Source: Imbricaverruca yamaguchii (taxonomy: Eukaryota; Arthropoda; Thecostraca; Neoverrucidae). From it: a DNA stretch of 64,000 bases. Location: assembly GCA_034440575.1 (NCBI GenBank), contig JAOTOL010001462.1, positions 1,073,732 through 1,137,731 of the forward strand, given 5' to 3'. A program made the translations under genes and the position numbers. Shown here one piece after another: positions 46,532 through 57,912 of the stretch; position 1 is the first letter of the stretch; each line of letters starts with the position of its first letter. The notes under the pieces are model-generated. The model was not told the DNA's origin and did not search any database. It saw only the letters and a program-made list of their open reading frames with translations.

Positions 46532-47015
46532 ACCTGATGCAACCCTACAATCGATTTATCAAAACTACTCGGATGACAAAGGTATGACTCAACCGTAATC
46601 AACATCACACTTCCGTGTTTACCAGAGCTTGAACAAGCGGATAACATTTGATCAGATCGCCTCAGTTATACATTACGTGGTGGCATCCGCTGATCAATCA
46701 ATCACCATGCCACTTTGAATGCATTTAAGACACGTATAATGTGTCCGTGAATAAATAAGCGGCTTGGTTAGCACCTCCACCACAATGTAGCACCACGGCA
46801 CGATTTATGCTCAGGCTCCACACATGCATTTGTTCGTCTGGAAGACCCACCAATCACGGACGGGCGTGCAGACTACGCCGAGCTGAGATTTGTCGTCGCA
46901 CTTTTCGCGACGAAAAATTCACGACGGCTCGCCTTGTGTAAATTCCATCGTGCCGACAGTGGCCGGGGCATCTCGTCGGCGCACGGTCGTAATCAGCCCC
47001 GCCGAGATGGGGCGG
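46532..47015. other. Non-coding stretch
   Basis: No supported gene; unique sequence between the 27-bp and 60-bp arrays. Confidence 0.5.
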
Positions 47016-47019
47016 GCAG

Positions 47020-47215
47020 GTGGCTGGCTCTGAGGTCTGGGAGCGACGGCGACCTGGGGCCGGACAGTGGGATGTTTCTGAGGTACGGGAACGACGGCGA
47101 CCTGGGGCCGAACAGTGGGCTGGCTCTGATGTCTGGGAATGGCGGCGACCTGGGGCCGGACAGTGGGCTGGATCGACTCTGGGCCTGGGGACGGGAATGG
47201 ACTGACCACCTGTAT
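47020..47215. repeat. 57-60-bp minisatellite, about 3 copies
   Basis: Units contain CTGAGGTCTGGGAGCGACGG followed by CGACCTGGGGCCGGACAGTG. A related ACCTGGGGCCTGACAATTAC unit follows at about 47,273, then two copies of CGGTGACCTGAGTG at about 47,295-47,330. Confidence 0.85.
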
Positions 47216-47379
47216 TTCTGAGACCAGCAGTGGGTCACGTCACCTCTGGGCCTAAGACCGTCGGTGGGCTGAACCTGGGGCCTGACAATTACGGTGACCT
47301 GAGTGACAATTACGGTGACCTGAGTGTACGGTGAATTACGGTGACCTGAGACAGGCAGTGAGCTGGATCGCCTGCAGTT

Positions 47380-48880
47380 CTGAGGAGGCGGACCTCGGCT
47401 GGGGCAGGAGGCGGACCCCGGCCGGCACAGGAAGCGGACCTCGGCTGGGGCAGGAGGCGGACCTCGGCTGGGGCAGGAGACGGACCCCGGCTAGGGCAGG
47501 AGGCGGACCTCGGCTGGGGCGGAGACGGACCCCGGCCGGGCAGGATCGTGCGGCAACTCGCAGTGTTGCGGTCCTGAGGAGGCGGACCCGCCCGGCACAG
47601 GAGGTGGACCCCGCCCGGCCAGGAGGCGGACCTCGGCTGGCACAGGAGGCGGACCCGGCCGGCACGGGGCGGGCCCGGCCGGGCAGGAGGCGGACCTCGG
47701 CTGAGGCGGAGGCGGACCCCGGCGGGCAGGAGGCGCCCCGGCCGGGGCAGGAGGCGGACCTCGGCCGGAGGCGGACCTCGGCGGGGCAGGAGGCGGACCT
47801 CGGCTGGGAGGGAGGCGGACCCCGGCCGGGGCGGAGGCGGACCCGGCAGGGGCAGGATACGTGCTGCAGCTCGCAGTGTTGCGGTCCTGAGGAGGTGGAC
47901 CCCGGCCGACACGGAGGCGGACCCCGGCCGGGGCAGGAGGTGCGGCAGCTCGCGTGTTGGGTCCTGAGGAGGCGGACCTCGGCCGGGGCGGAGGCGGACC
48001 TCGGCCGGGGCGGAGCGGACCCCGGCCGGGCGGAGGCGGACCCGGCCGGGGCAGGAGGCGGACCCCGGCCGGACGGAGCGGACCCCGGCCGGGGCAGGAG
48101 ACGTGCTGCAGCTCGCAGTGTTGCGGTCCTGGGAGGCGGACCTCGGCCGGGGCAGGAGGCGGACCTCGGCCGGGGCGGAGGCGGACCCCGGCCGGGCGGG
48201 GGCGGACCCCGGCCGGCCGGAGACGGACCCCGGCCGGGGCAGGAGACGTGCGGCGCTCGGTGTTGCGGTCCTGAGGAGGCGGACCTCGGCTGGGGCAGGA
48301 GGCGGACCTCGGCCGGGGCAGGAGGCGGACCTCGGCCGGGGCAGGAGGCGGACCTCGGCCGGGGCAGGAGGCGGACCCCGCCCGGCACAGGAGGCGGACC
48401 CCGGCCGGGGCGGAGGCGGACCCCGCCCGGCACAGGAGGCGGACCTCGGCCGGGGCAGGAGGCGGACCCGCCCGGCACAGGGGGCGGACCCCGGCCGGGG
48501 CAGGAGGCGGACCCCGGTCGGCACAGGAGACGGACCTCGGCCGGGGCAGGAGATGTGCGGCGCTCGCAGTGTTGCGGTTCTGGGAGGCGGACCTCGGCCG
48601 GGGCAGGGTGGACCTCGGCCGGGGCAGGAGAGTGTGCGGCGCTCGCAGTGTTGCGGTTCTGAGGAGGCGGACCTCGGCCGGGGCAGGAGGCGGACCTCGG
48701 CCGGGGCGGAGGCGGACCTCGGCCGGGGCAGGGGCGGACCCCACCCGGCACAGGAGGCGGACCCCGGCCGGGGCAGAGGCGGACCCCGCCCGGCACGGGG
48801 CGGACCCCGGCCGGGGCGGAGGCGGACCCGGCGGCAGGAGACGGACCTCGGCTGGGGCGGGAGATGCGCGGCAGCTCGCA
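47380..48880. repeat. GC-rich 21-23-bp minisatellite, about 65 copies
   Basis: Units of the form GGAGGCGGACCTCGGCCGGG plus GCA, with indels. A higher-order pattern is present: a segment containing CTCGCAGTGTTGCGGTCCTG recurs at about 47,553, 47,870, 47,950, 48,110, 48,250, 48,560, 48,640 and 48,870, breaking the array into blocks. Frames of over 500 codons occur on both strands and are composition artefacts. Confidence 0.95.
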
Positions 48881-48987
48881 GTGTTGCGGTGGGTGACATC
48901 AGTATCGGTCGTCGGTGACGGACCATCACAGTCCGGGCCGACTGACAATGATAGCCGGTAGGAGCCGGTAGCATCGGCACCGCCGCC

Positions 48988-49175
48988 GCAGGATATTACG
49001 GAGAGCAGCGCTGCTGTCCACGACAGGATATCACGCGAAGCAGCGCTGCTGCCAAAGCGGCGGGATATCACGCGAAGCATCGTTGCTGACAGCGCGGCAG
49101 AATATCAGAGGGAACAACAGCAGCATCAGCACGCCGGTGGCGAGATATCATGGATTGTAGCGCTGATGCCACTGT
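48988..49175. repeat. About 42-bp tandem repeat, 4-5 copies
   Basis: Units of the form GGATATCACGCGAAGCAGCG followed by CTGCTG and a variable GC-rich spacer. Divergence increases to the right. Confidence 0.75.
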
Positions 49176-50142
49176 GGAAGACTATCAGCGACGTGATGCT
49201 GTACTTTGACTGCTACTTATCACGGGTGACTGTTACTGCTACCATGAACACCTCACGTGTAGTGATACTGCACTGTGGCCGTGACTTATCATGGACGATG
49301 CTCCTGCTACCACGGACATATGGTATTTAGTGGTCCTGCCACCAAGGTCGCAGTACATCCCTGATGGCAAAACTTGCAGAATGGCCACAGGATAAAACGG
49401 ATGCTGGCTTCATTAGCAAAGCGAGAGAATGTCACGTCGGCAACAATACGACAATAGCTCCGACTTTACTGACTGTACGCTATGGATAGGAAATCGACAC
49501 AACCGTAGAGTTTCAGGTCGGCAACGAAGGCAAAATACCGCAGCCATTGCTAGTTTTGCGTGCTTAGCACTGAATGCAAGTACTCAATAACCATCGCATA
49601 CGACGTTGAGATGCGGTATGCAATGAAGTGAATTAATTACGTGGTACATGTCATCCAATGGCCAAATGGCCTGCTGCCCTCGGGCGACAGCTAGACGTGT
49701 CTACTAAGAGTGGAACTGCCTACTCACCACCACACTCACGGAGGCAGAATTTTGTCAAATGGTCCGCCAAATGATCCACTCTACGTCGGAGTTCCGGACT
49801 CTGGCGCACGCCCCCCCGGACCCTTATTCGTCGACATCCCTCACTGATAGGGCCACGGCACCGCTTGTGCGCGGTGTGAAGCATAATTTAAATCCGCCAT
49901 CACTCTGCCGTGGGCCGAAACATCACTGCTGGTGTCACACGAGCCGAGAATCCGCACGAGGCCATGTTTTCCCGGTACACAAAGGAGATCCTTCAAGAAC
50001 CGGCAAGCCTCGTCAGCACCATGCATTGTGCTTCTCTCGATATGGAGCGAAATGCTCTTGTATATTTTGGTCGGGATATTTTCCGTTTTTCAGACAAAGC
50101 ATCCGACCTACTTTAGGCATTTAAGATGATGTTTTGATTTTG
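49176..50142. other. Non-coding stretch
   Basis: No supported gene. Overlapping short frames at 49,759-50,129 on the plus strand carry no recognisable motif. Confidence 0.5.
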
Positions 50143-50400
50143 CTATCTAACTAGCGCAACGCTTCCTGTGCACCAATTTGTCTTCCTACACCGGCGATGG
50201 TGGTAGAGAGCTACAACCAGCCGTTGGTGACCACGGTGATAACACCGATGGATGCTTCTTGGAAAAAAGTAGATAGAAAGCGAGCTCAGATTTTGTTCAG
50301 GTGGTGCGCACTTGCATTTGAACTGGCTGGGTGCCGATGGCACACAGCTGCTCCAGCAGATGACTGCCAGCAGGAAGGCCGGGATACTTACTCGGTACAT
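50143..50400 (-). CDS. Short frame with a signal-peptide-like start; possible first exon, unproven
   Basis: An ATG at 50,400 begins MYRVSIPAFLLAVICW, then SSCVPSAPSQ, the n/h/c-region pattern of a secretory signal peptide with a plausible cleavage after Ser-Ala. The frame continues as a short Cys-rich piece and then looks random. It lies on the same strand and upstream of the EGF exon, so it could be the first exon of the extracellular gene. However, I see only a weak donor (TGCAA before GTGCGC), and a donor-like GTAAGTAT lies right after the ATG. Chance is a real possibility. Confidence 0.2.
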   Translation of the reverse strand: MYRVSIPAFLLAVICWSSCVPSAPSQFKCKCAPPEQNLSSLSIYFFPRSIHRCYHRGHQRLVVALYHHRRCRKTNWCTGSVALVR

Positions 50401-50406
50401 CCGGAC

Positions 50407-50590
50407 GCTCCATCAGGACAGAGGTCGTCTGGCAACTTCACGCGGCATGACTCCTCCGCCAGCGACACTGTGGACAGAGATGGCCGTCAGTTCCGGGCGC
50501 TCCATCAGGACAGAGGTGGTCCGGCAACGCCAGGCGGCATGACTCCTCCTCCAGTGATACTGCGGACAAAGATACACATCAGCTGCATCG
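50407..50590. repeat. 92-bp tandem duplication, 2 copies
   Basis: Both copies share GCTCCATCAGGACAGAGGT, GGCGGCATGACTCCTCC or CGCGGCATGACTCCTCC, and a GACACTG/GATACTG-GGACA segment; about 85% alike by eye. Confidence 0.8.
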
Positions 50591-51089
50591 AGCGGCGTAA
50601 ATTATCAATAAACACGCACCCAGCAAGCTGGAGCGTGCATTTCAACCTTTTAAGTTCGTGTTTTCTGTACCGCTCCCCAATGGGAGAGCGTATCCTAGGT
50701 GGTGAAGCTGCATTCTCAGCGCGGACGACTCAATAGCTAGGAGCTATTCGTGCACAGCTGGGAGATACATAGCTAGATGCAAGCTTCACTCATCGTGACA
50801 GCAACATTATTCTGACAACTCAGTCACCGGCGACGCAAGCTGGTGTGTGTGCGAGGAAACTGCGCCACAACTAGGTAGTGTAACCATATCGATAGTGAAA
50901 ACGATCTTCTCCCGACATAGGCTGAGCCGTCTTTCTCCGGTGTCTTGCGGTACAGTCTACAGAGCCATTGCGTCGCAGACGCCTGCATGTTGTATGCGGT
51001 ACGTCATCATAAAGGAGCTGGGCACTCCCAACAACGGATCAAACTGTGACGATAGATTCTGAAGTTTAGGAAAAGTGTAATTGCCGAAC
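50591..51089. other. Non-coding stretch
   Basis: No supported gene or repeat. Confidence 0.5.
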
Positions 51090-51250
51090 TGATATGCTAA
51101 ATCAAGTTCTCCATGTGGTATTAGTTAGTTGGACACCCAACTGTCCTACCCATGTAGCTGATTCAAACTAAAGAATAGCTAGACGGCCAACTGCATTTCT
51201 CATGCAACTGGTCCAAACTAAGGAATATTTGGGTACCCAACCAGATATGA
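51090..51250. repeat. About 60-bp diverged tandem repeat, block 1
   Basis: Units carry CACCCAACTGTCCTACCCAT, then GCAACTGGTCCAAACTAA and a GGAATA(T/G) segment. The same units recur at 52,815-52,960, so one family has two blocks 1.7 kb apart. Confidence 0.7.
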
Positions 51251-52814
51251 AAAGGCATGCTTTTGGATACGTGGATACTAGGAAAAGGTATACTTGGCTA
51301 GCTGTTGGCCTATTTAGCTGTATATTTTGCTGTTCAATTCTTTTTGAACATCGGATATTTATCCCTAAAGCCAGGATCCTAGATTCCTCCGTACGGAATT
51401 GTAATATCATTGGGCATGAATCATAACCATGCCGTGTTGCCCCTCAGCATACCCATTCAATTTGCTTTTCATAATCTTCAAAACATAATTATACGTACTC
51501 ATTGTCTTATTTCAGTGCAGCATGCATGCGAATCATACACAATGAATTTTGTGGTTACGGTCGAGGTAGCAGGGTGAAGGGGAGCTGAAAAAAAGTTGTT
51601 TGGTCCGGCAAATCCATAGGCTTCAACATGGCCGTTTGAAGCCTACCACCCGCGACCTGTCACAATAGGCGGACTGCGCCCGGCGCAGCAGTTCAGTTTG
51701 ACGGCGCTGTTTATTTTCAAAGCTGTGAAGCCGAACGCATGAATTGCGTACACCTGGATCGGAGACCGTAGATGCTGGATCACGAGTGCGGGGACCACCG
51801 GACGATTTTCAGCGGAAGCCTCAGGTCAGAAGTCGTCCAGTGGGTAGCTTGGCTGGCTATGGGTTGGTTAGTGGGAAACGGCATGGGATTGCTATTTGTT
51901 TAACAGTGGGCAAAGTTGGCAGCAATTGAGTGGCATTTCTGAAGTTCTTGAAGGTAAGCACACAATTTGAGTTGTGGAAACACCTTTGCACGTGAAGTTG
52001 TGCTTACAATACTTAGTAGGACACTTTTGTGTCATGCTATGCAATGCTTTGTAAACTGCCCACATGTCAAATCTATAAAGTTGATTGGTGCAGTTATTTT
52101 ATGCACAAAATGTATCAGGCTATCTTATCTGGTCAGCCATTTTTCCATACTGCGAATTTTATCATCCTGCCATCAGATGAAATCCCTCAGATCTTCCCAT
52201 CTGGGTCTTTTTTATTTTAAGAATTTTAACCTGACACTTTAATGGGCTTGACATGCATGCAAGTTCGCATCACCTCGCAGTGATAGTCTACGGTTTGTTT
52301 CGCTTGTACAGTAGCTGGTTCTCAAATTCAACAAGTTCTCAAATGCGTTAATGAGCCAGTATTGACCGGGCTGATTGGTGATAATTCGACAACTTGTGCA
52401 AAAGTTCAAACAGCAGAGGAAGCAATCACCAGCGCGTTCCATTCCAAGTTCGTGCCTTCAAATGTATGGGCATCCGGGATGAATAACAGTCCAAAAGTCA
52501 GCACCGTACTCCGGGGCCACATCTTAGCGCATCGACCGCTCAACTCTGTCTGGGCGAGCCGCGCGCGCGAGAGAGGACCAGTCGGTCATGGGGAGGGTGT
52601 CTACCAAGCCAGCGCCCTGGCCTATCACTGGCCGGTATCACCTATCGCAACACACCGCAAATGGATGGTCCGGTCGTTACACTTCAGGCAAGCCCCGCAT
52701 GTGGCTCGGTTACATGGTGCAGGGCTGTCACAATCCCATGACGACAAAACGTCCGCCTTCCATCCGCCTTCCATTCTTTATCTTCAGATACCAAACTTTC
52801 CTTCCCATGAAGCC
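51251..52814. other. Non-coding stretch
   Basis: No supported gene. A GC-rich patch at about 52,500-52,640 contains short plus-strand frames without motifs. Confidence 0.45.
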
Positions 52815-52960
52815 AATCTAAACTGAGGGATAGTTATGAGACACCCAACTGTCTCACCCATGCAACTAACTAAAACTAAAGGATGGTTAGATGCATACCT
52901 ACCGGTGCCTTGTAACTGGTCTAAAGTAAATGGTAGGTAAACGCCCACCAGCCCTTCCCA
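52815..52960. repeat. About 60-bp diverged tandem repeat, block 2
   Basis: Contains CACCCAACTGTCTCACCCAT, then GCAACTAACTAAAACTAA and TTGTAACTGGTCTAAAGTAA, related to the units at 51,090-51,250. Confidence 0.7.
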
Positions 52961-55658
52961 TACAACTGCACATACAGTGCTTGCCGCCATAAGGCACCAG
53001 TTCGGAGCAGGCCTCTCCGTCCTGCAGCACTAATTCCAAAATAAAAGACAAACCCAAGAAAGGCAAGAAAGGCATCTATCTCCATCACGGCCCAACGGCA
53101 ACAGCGATGTTAAGCGATTGTCGTGGGACGCAACCCGTCCAGTACTTTTCCTGCTTTTGATATGCTGGCAGATGCCGTTCGACTGGCATTTCGCAAGAGG
53201 GTACGATGCGGTCTAAGCATTTGAGAAGCATGTTTTGATGAACAGCCGAAGTTTCAAATCGTGTTGAGGTATCTACGAAACACGTGATTAAATTGTACTG
53301 TACCGGTTGAATGACAGAACACTATTACATCTAATAGCACAGAGTTGAGTAACTTGGCAGTTCTATCGAATTCTGCTTAAAATACAGGCGACCTAATCTT
53401 GTTCAATTAAAGGTGTCACGAAAACCTTCGTGGTTAAGGTGGTTATATGGTGGTTCGTGGTTATTATTGCTATTATCGTGAAATGTCAGCTGTTGTGCTT
53501 CGATCCATGGAAAATCAGAACACGGCATTCCATGTAAGGACCAGTTCGTTCACCGTGTGGTCTGTGTGGGATTATATTGTATGACTTTCAAAGCAGCATA
53601 AGGAACTCAACACCCAGATCCCTGACACACTATTACCAGAACTAGAGGTTTGGTTTCAAATCTACATGGTTGACAAGACCATTTTAAGGAGCATAGAGAA
53701 ACGCTCATTTACAATAGAATGCCCAAGAAGAAAATAATAATTCGTTGGTGGATTTTCATTGGCCATGGGAATTTACCAGCAACCTATCATGTCAAAAGCT
53801 GTTTAGTTCTTCATCACTTCCCCCACATAATTGCTTTCTATGTACAAGTCTGCTGTCGTTTGCTTTTTGAATCTGCCCCGAAGTCTGCCCCTGCCCCCCC
53901 CCCCCCCCTCCTCCATTAGCCGGCTGAATCCGCCCATAGCAGGCAGGACTGAAGGTTGCTGCGGAAAAGTGCACGAGATCAGTTTCTCGATGAGATAGAC
54001 AAGTCGGTAAGCATGACATCAGTGACAAAAGCGCCAAAAGATCGTGACAAGAGGATCATTGATTCCATGCAGTGGGTGACGAGGCTTCACAGTATTGGTA
54101 CGAGATGCATTGCATGCACCATCACTGAGAGGATGGTCCCCGTGTTCAGGATCTCCGTTGTCTATAGCGAGGAATGGCCGGACGGTGTGTAGCACGAGTT
54201 GCCGCAAAGCCTGGGTGCCATAGCTGTGATGTGTGTCGTGTATTTGAACGCATCTGTTCATAAATCACAATGTTTTTATGGAAGGAGCGATCTACAAGGC
54301 GAGGGAAGAAAAAGTCGCAAGGCGGCCGATACCTGTAAGCTTGCGCCATTTGTCAGAGACTTTTCTGTCACCGGCTATGGAGTTCTCTGGCTTCCAGCTG
54401 CCTCCACCTTCAGCAATGGCTTTCGTCGACAATGCATTATGCATGATTGTCCTGCCTTTCGTGTGATGGCATTCAAGGGACGGATCTCGAAAACCGATTC
54501 ACGTTGTGGTGCATCACAGTTGGATTAATGTGCGCCCGTCTAATGTCGTGACATTTCGACCCTACCAAGTATCGACTCTGCCAAGCAAAACAACGTGTCG
54601 AATAGTGTGTGTTCAAGTTATTGCCAGCTTTATCGTCAGAGAAGCATGAATTGGTCAATATGTCTGCCACATAATGTAGAAGAACCTTGGGTATGTACTC
54701 GGCTGGGTTGGGATATACACTATTTATTTATTTATTTATTTCACGGTGCATGCCCTCCACGTGCAGTGGTTTTTATGGGCAGTCTGTGTATAACTCACAG
54801 ATATTTACAATGAAAGGATAGATTTGTGGTCAGTAGTGGGAGCAGATGCGCAACAAACATTCGTACACCAACATAATACAATACCCATATCAATCTCTGC
54901 ACTACACACACCGTCCTTGCAGCACCAGCTATAAACGAGTGGTTTATAGAAGTGATAGGAAAGCGATCTGCCACCCCTGGCGCCGCGCCTGCCCCGGCGT
55001 GTGTTCTTGGTGGGCGTTGTCATAGCGACGGCGACGCTCCCCCTCATCTGGCCACACTCACGTCGAACGGCTGTGGGTAGTCGGAAATGCTGGCGCTCCG
55101 GGAGCCTCGAACCCGCAACCCTTCACTCGCCATACGCATCAAATGGTGGCAGACAATTTTGTGATTCACTATCACAAAATATGAGCGCTGTGCGCTGGTA
55201 ATGTGCGCTGGTAATATGAGCTCAGCTTCTTACAAGTCTGTGCCATGGAAACTTTCCATCATGTCCGTATACGCATACATAAACTTTTCTGTGCTGGTGG
55301 TGGTATCAACCAGGTCCGCGATAAGAAATCCTACGACTTATAAACTGAGCTCTTGCTCGAACCCGTGCACGGTATTACGTTACGGTACTTTGCATCGTAC
55401 ACGGGTCCTCTCTGTCGCACCATCCGAGAGGCAAGTACTGCACATTCTGGCCGGTCAATCCCGGCTGCCGCGCCGGCCCCTGGCGAAGGACGGGCGCGGT
55501 CGATGCGCCCGGGCAGGAGGCGAAATTGCGACTGTGTCGCGGGCCAATGTACCGTCTGGCAAGAGCCACGTCGCCGCGGCAGCGCCGCCGGCGGAAGTGG
55601 AACACGGACGCCAGCCAATCGGCGGGCGGGCGGGCCTGGTGGACAGGTGGACACACAC
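52961..55658. other. Non-coding stretch
   Basis: No supported gene. Notes: a C-run at about 53,896-53,908, a (TTTA)n run at about 54,720-54,740, and a GC-rich patch at about 55,440-55,650. The segment near 55,100-55,145 contains GGTTCGAGGC on the minus strand but no proper tRNA fold. Confidence 0.45.
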
Positions 55659-55825
55659 TGCGCCAGCTGACTGCACGTGGAGCCTACGCCTGAGGCGGAC
55701 GGAAAATCAGGCCGACACACACTGCGCCAGCTGACTGCACGTGGAGCCTACGCCTGAGGCGGACGGAAAATCAGGCCGACACAGACTGCACCAGCTGACT
55801 GCACGTGGAGCCCACGCCTGAGTAG
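55659..55825. repeat. 64-bp tandem repeat, about 2.6 copies
   Basis: Nearly identical copies of CTGCGCCAGCTGACTGCACG followed by TGGAGCCTACGCCTGAGGCG and GACGGAAAATCAGGCC. Near-identity suggests a recent duplication. Confidence 0.93.
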
Positions 55826-56929
55826 CGCACGCTTACAGTAAATAAGCCCATTATCCGGCCGGTGGGCGGTTTCGCTGGCCAGCTGAGCGGTAAAATCACT
55901 CCGGTCTTTACAGGATATGTCGCGCTGGGAGGAGGGAGGTATTACCTATGATAGCGCTATGCCTGGTTCCGGTCGTGGAATTACACAAACCCCTTACGGG
56001 ATATATCGTGTTGGGTGTTCTTATTTGTGATAAGGTTATGCCTGGTTCCGGTGGTGGAATTGCACAGACCCCTTCCAAACAGCTGACTAAAATAGCTGGC
56101 AGATGCTTCCAGGCACGTGCCTAAAACGGTGGTCACCGATTCCATGTAGTTCCTTGTTTCCAATCGACCACATGGAGACATAAATTGATTAAACGTTAAG
56201 TGAAGTGTCGTTGCCTTTTACAGCTGCCAGCAGCTTCAATCCAGTTTAATCTTCCTGGTCTGGAGTAGTGATATCTCGACCCCGTGGACAGTCGCAATCC
56301 TTAGAAGCACAGAAACTATTAGTTTCGTGGCTATTTATTTCATCCGCTATGTATCGTGTCAGATATATGTGTATATATATATGTAAATATATACATATAC
56401 ATATTTATATATATATATACATTTATAAATATATATATTACTTGAACAACAGCACAGTTTTTCATGCGATGCTTCACGACCCGATGTGCCCATGTCCATG
56501 ACATCGTCCAGAGTATCATGCAATCCAGCGGCGAGGATATGTTGCATGTTTCGTACAAGTATTTTGAATGCATTCCCCTTTGATGAACTTTTTCGGTTAA
56601 GTGTGCACTTGCACTGACCTCATCCCACCACTGTTGTGCGTGTGTCCCATGTGCGGAGCGCGGGCCGTGGTTTGTGGTTATGAGAACCACGGATGGGCGA
56701 CCCACTCCCGACTGTTAGCCCCGACAGGGCCAGTCGCGTTAGGGCAAGGCCCGAGATGACAGCGTGCATAGTCGGACCGTGTTAAGTGAATATATACAGA
56801 CCGTAACCTATCAGTGTATCGCTGCCAGACAGTGAGGACTAAGCGTGCACCACCACAGCCCCACCTCAATCAAAATCGGCGCGCCCCTTTCAGAGCGAGA
56901 TTTGGCGTGGTGATGACCAACAGACGAGT
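55826..56929. other. Non-coding stretch
   Basis: A two-copy repeat of TATGCCTGGTTCCGG(T/C)(G/C)GTGGAATT is visible at about 55,960-56,070, and an imperfect AT tract at about 56,361-56,430. No supported gene. Confidence 0.5.
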
Positions 56930-57320
56930 GCGTGGCGAGCGGCTGCCGAATTGTTCGCGGTCGTGCGCCGATCGGGTCGTTCGGTCGCCGAACGTCGGCA
57001 GTCGACGGACGTTCTGCCGCCGCCTGCGGGCACCGGTCGGGCGGCGGGCGCGGGCGGCCGGCAGCCGTTCGGGTGGTGACGTGTTGCCGGCCAATGCCAT
57101 CAGGCGACCGCCGCTGTGCATATTCATGCGCGTTTATCGCCGCGGAACGGCGTCGCTGACGACCACCCGACCGCCGCCGCCACCGTCAATCGGCGGCCCC
57201 AGTCGGCGCCGACCCACGCGCCCGCGCCGGTGCAAACTGTGCACTCGCGTGGCGATTGCACCACCGACGAGCTTCCGGAGACGTTCCGGTGTCCGCAGCG
57301 AATGGCCGACGACCACGTGT
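56930..57320. promoter_or_regulatory. CpG-rich island
   Basis: A 390-bp block much richer in G+C and CpG than its surroundings, with a CCAAT word at about 57,090 and TGCATATTCATGCG at about 57,117. Open frames cross it on both strands (for example 56,814-57,398 plus), but they are Arg/Pro-rich and look compositional. It could be a promoter, a first exon or a GC-rich repeat. There is no evidence for which strand it would serve. Confidence 0.35.
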
Positions 57321-57912
57321 GACCGGCCGTTTCATGGCGTTCTGCTGCCGAGTCATATTGATCTGCTGTCGACAAAGGCAAAACAAAGGTCGCCGTGACC
57401 ACGACCCGAAAACAAAGCGCCGTGTTGCCAGACACGTAACCCCATGGGCTTGCTGAACACGAGCGAGGCGCTTCACAATGTTGATCGTTAAAGCTGGCAC
57501 AAACCGTGGCAACCGTGACGCAGAACCTGCGGATGACCTCCGGTTATAAGAGTAGCATTTAGTTCACAGACTAGACATTCGTATCTTACCTTTACTTGTG
57601 CACCAGTGCTAAGAGAAATCCTTAGTGTCAAGACTCAACTGATGTCCCTCCTAACCAATAGGGCTATGTATTTATGGGGTAAAACTTCATGAGATACTCT
57701 GCTTCTTGTTTGATCATATTGACTCATATTAATCACCAAAGATGACACAAACGCTGGTAACCCTGATGCAGACGAGATGGACAACATCCGGTTATAAGAA
57801 TAGCCTTTAGTTCTCAGGTTCTCAGGTTACTTTAGTTCTCAGGTTTTCTTTAGTTCTATCCGCACCCTACCTTTGCCAGCGTACCAGTGCTAAGAGAAGC
57901 CCTTTGTGTTAA
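57321..57912. other. Non-coding stretch
   Basis: Contains two related blocks, ACAAACC/ACGGTAACC..GATGCAGA..GGTTATAAGAGTAGC-type, at about 57,496-57,560 and 57,740-57,810, suggesting duplicated repeat sequence next to element 2. Confidence 0.45.

Noticed and set aside
47310..49080. Proline/arginine/glycine-rich frames of 440-560 codons on both strands
   Set aside because: They follow from the GC-rich minisatellite. Stops are rare because of composition, all frames are equally open, and no domain is seen.
55078..55145. tRNA gene on the minus strand (GGTTCGAGGC B-box-like)
   Set aside because: The A-box-like word is only about 17 nt away, too close for a tRNA, and no acceptor stem pairs.
56814..57398. 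194-codon plus-strand frame across the CpG island
   Set aside because: Arg/Pro-rich in a GC-rich block where several frames on both strands are open; judged compositional.
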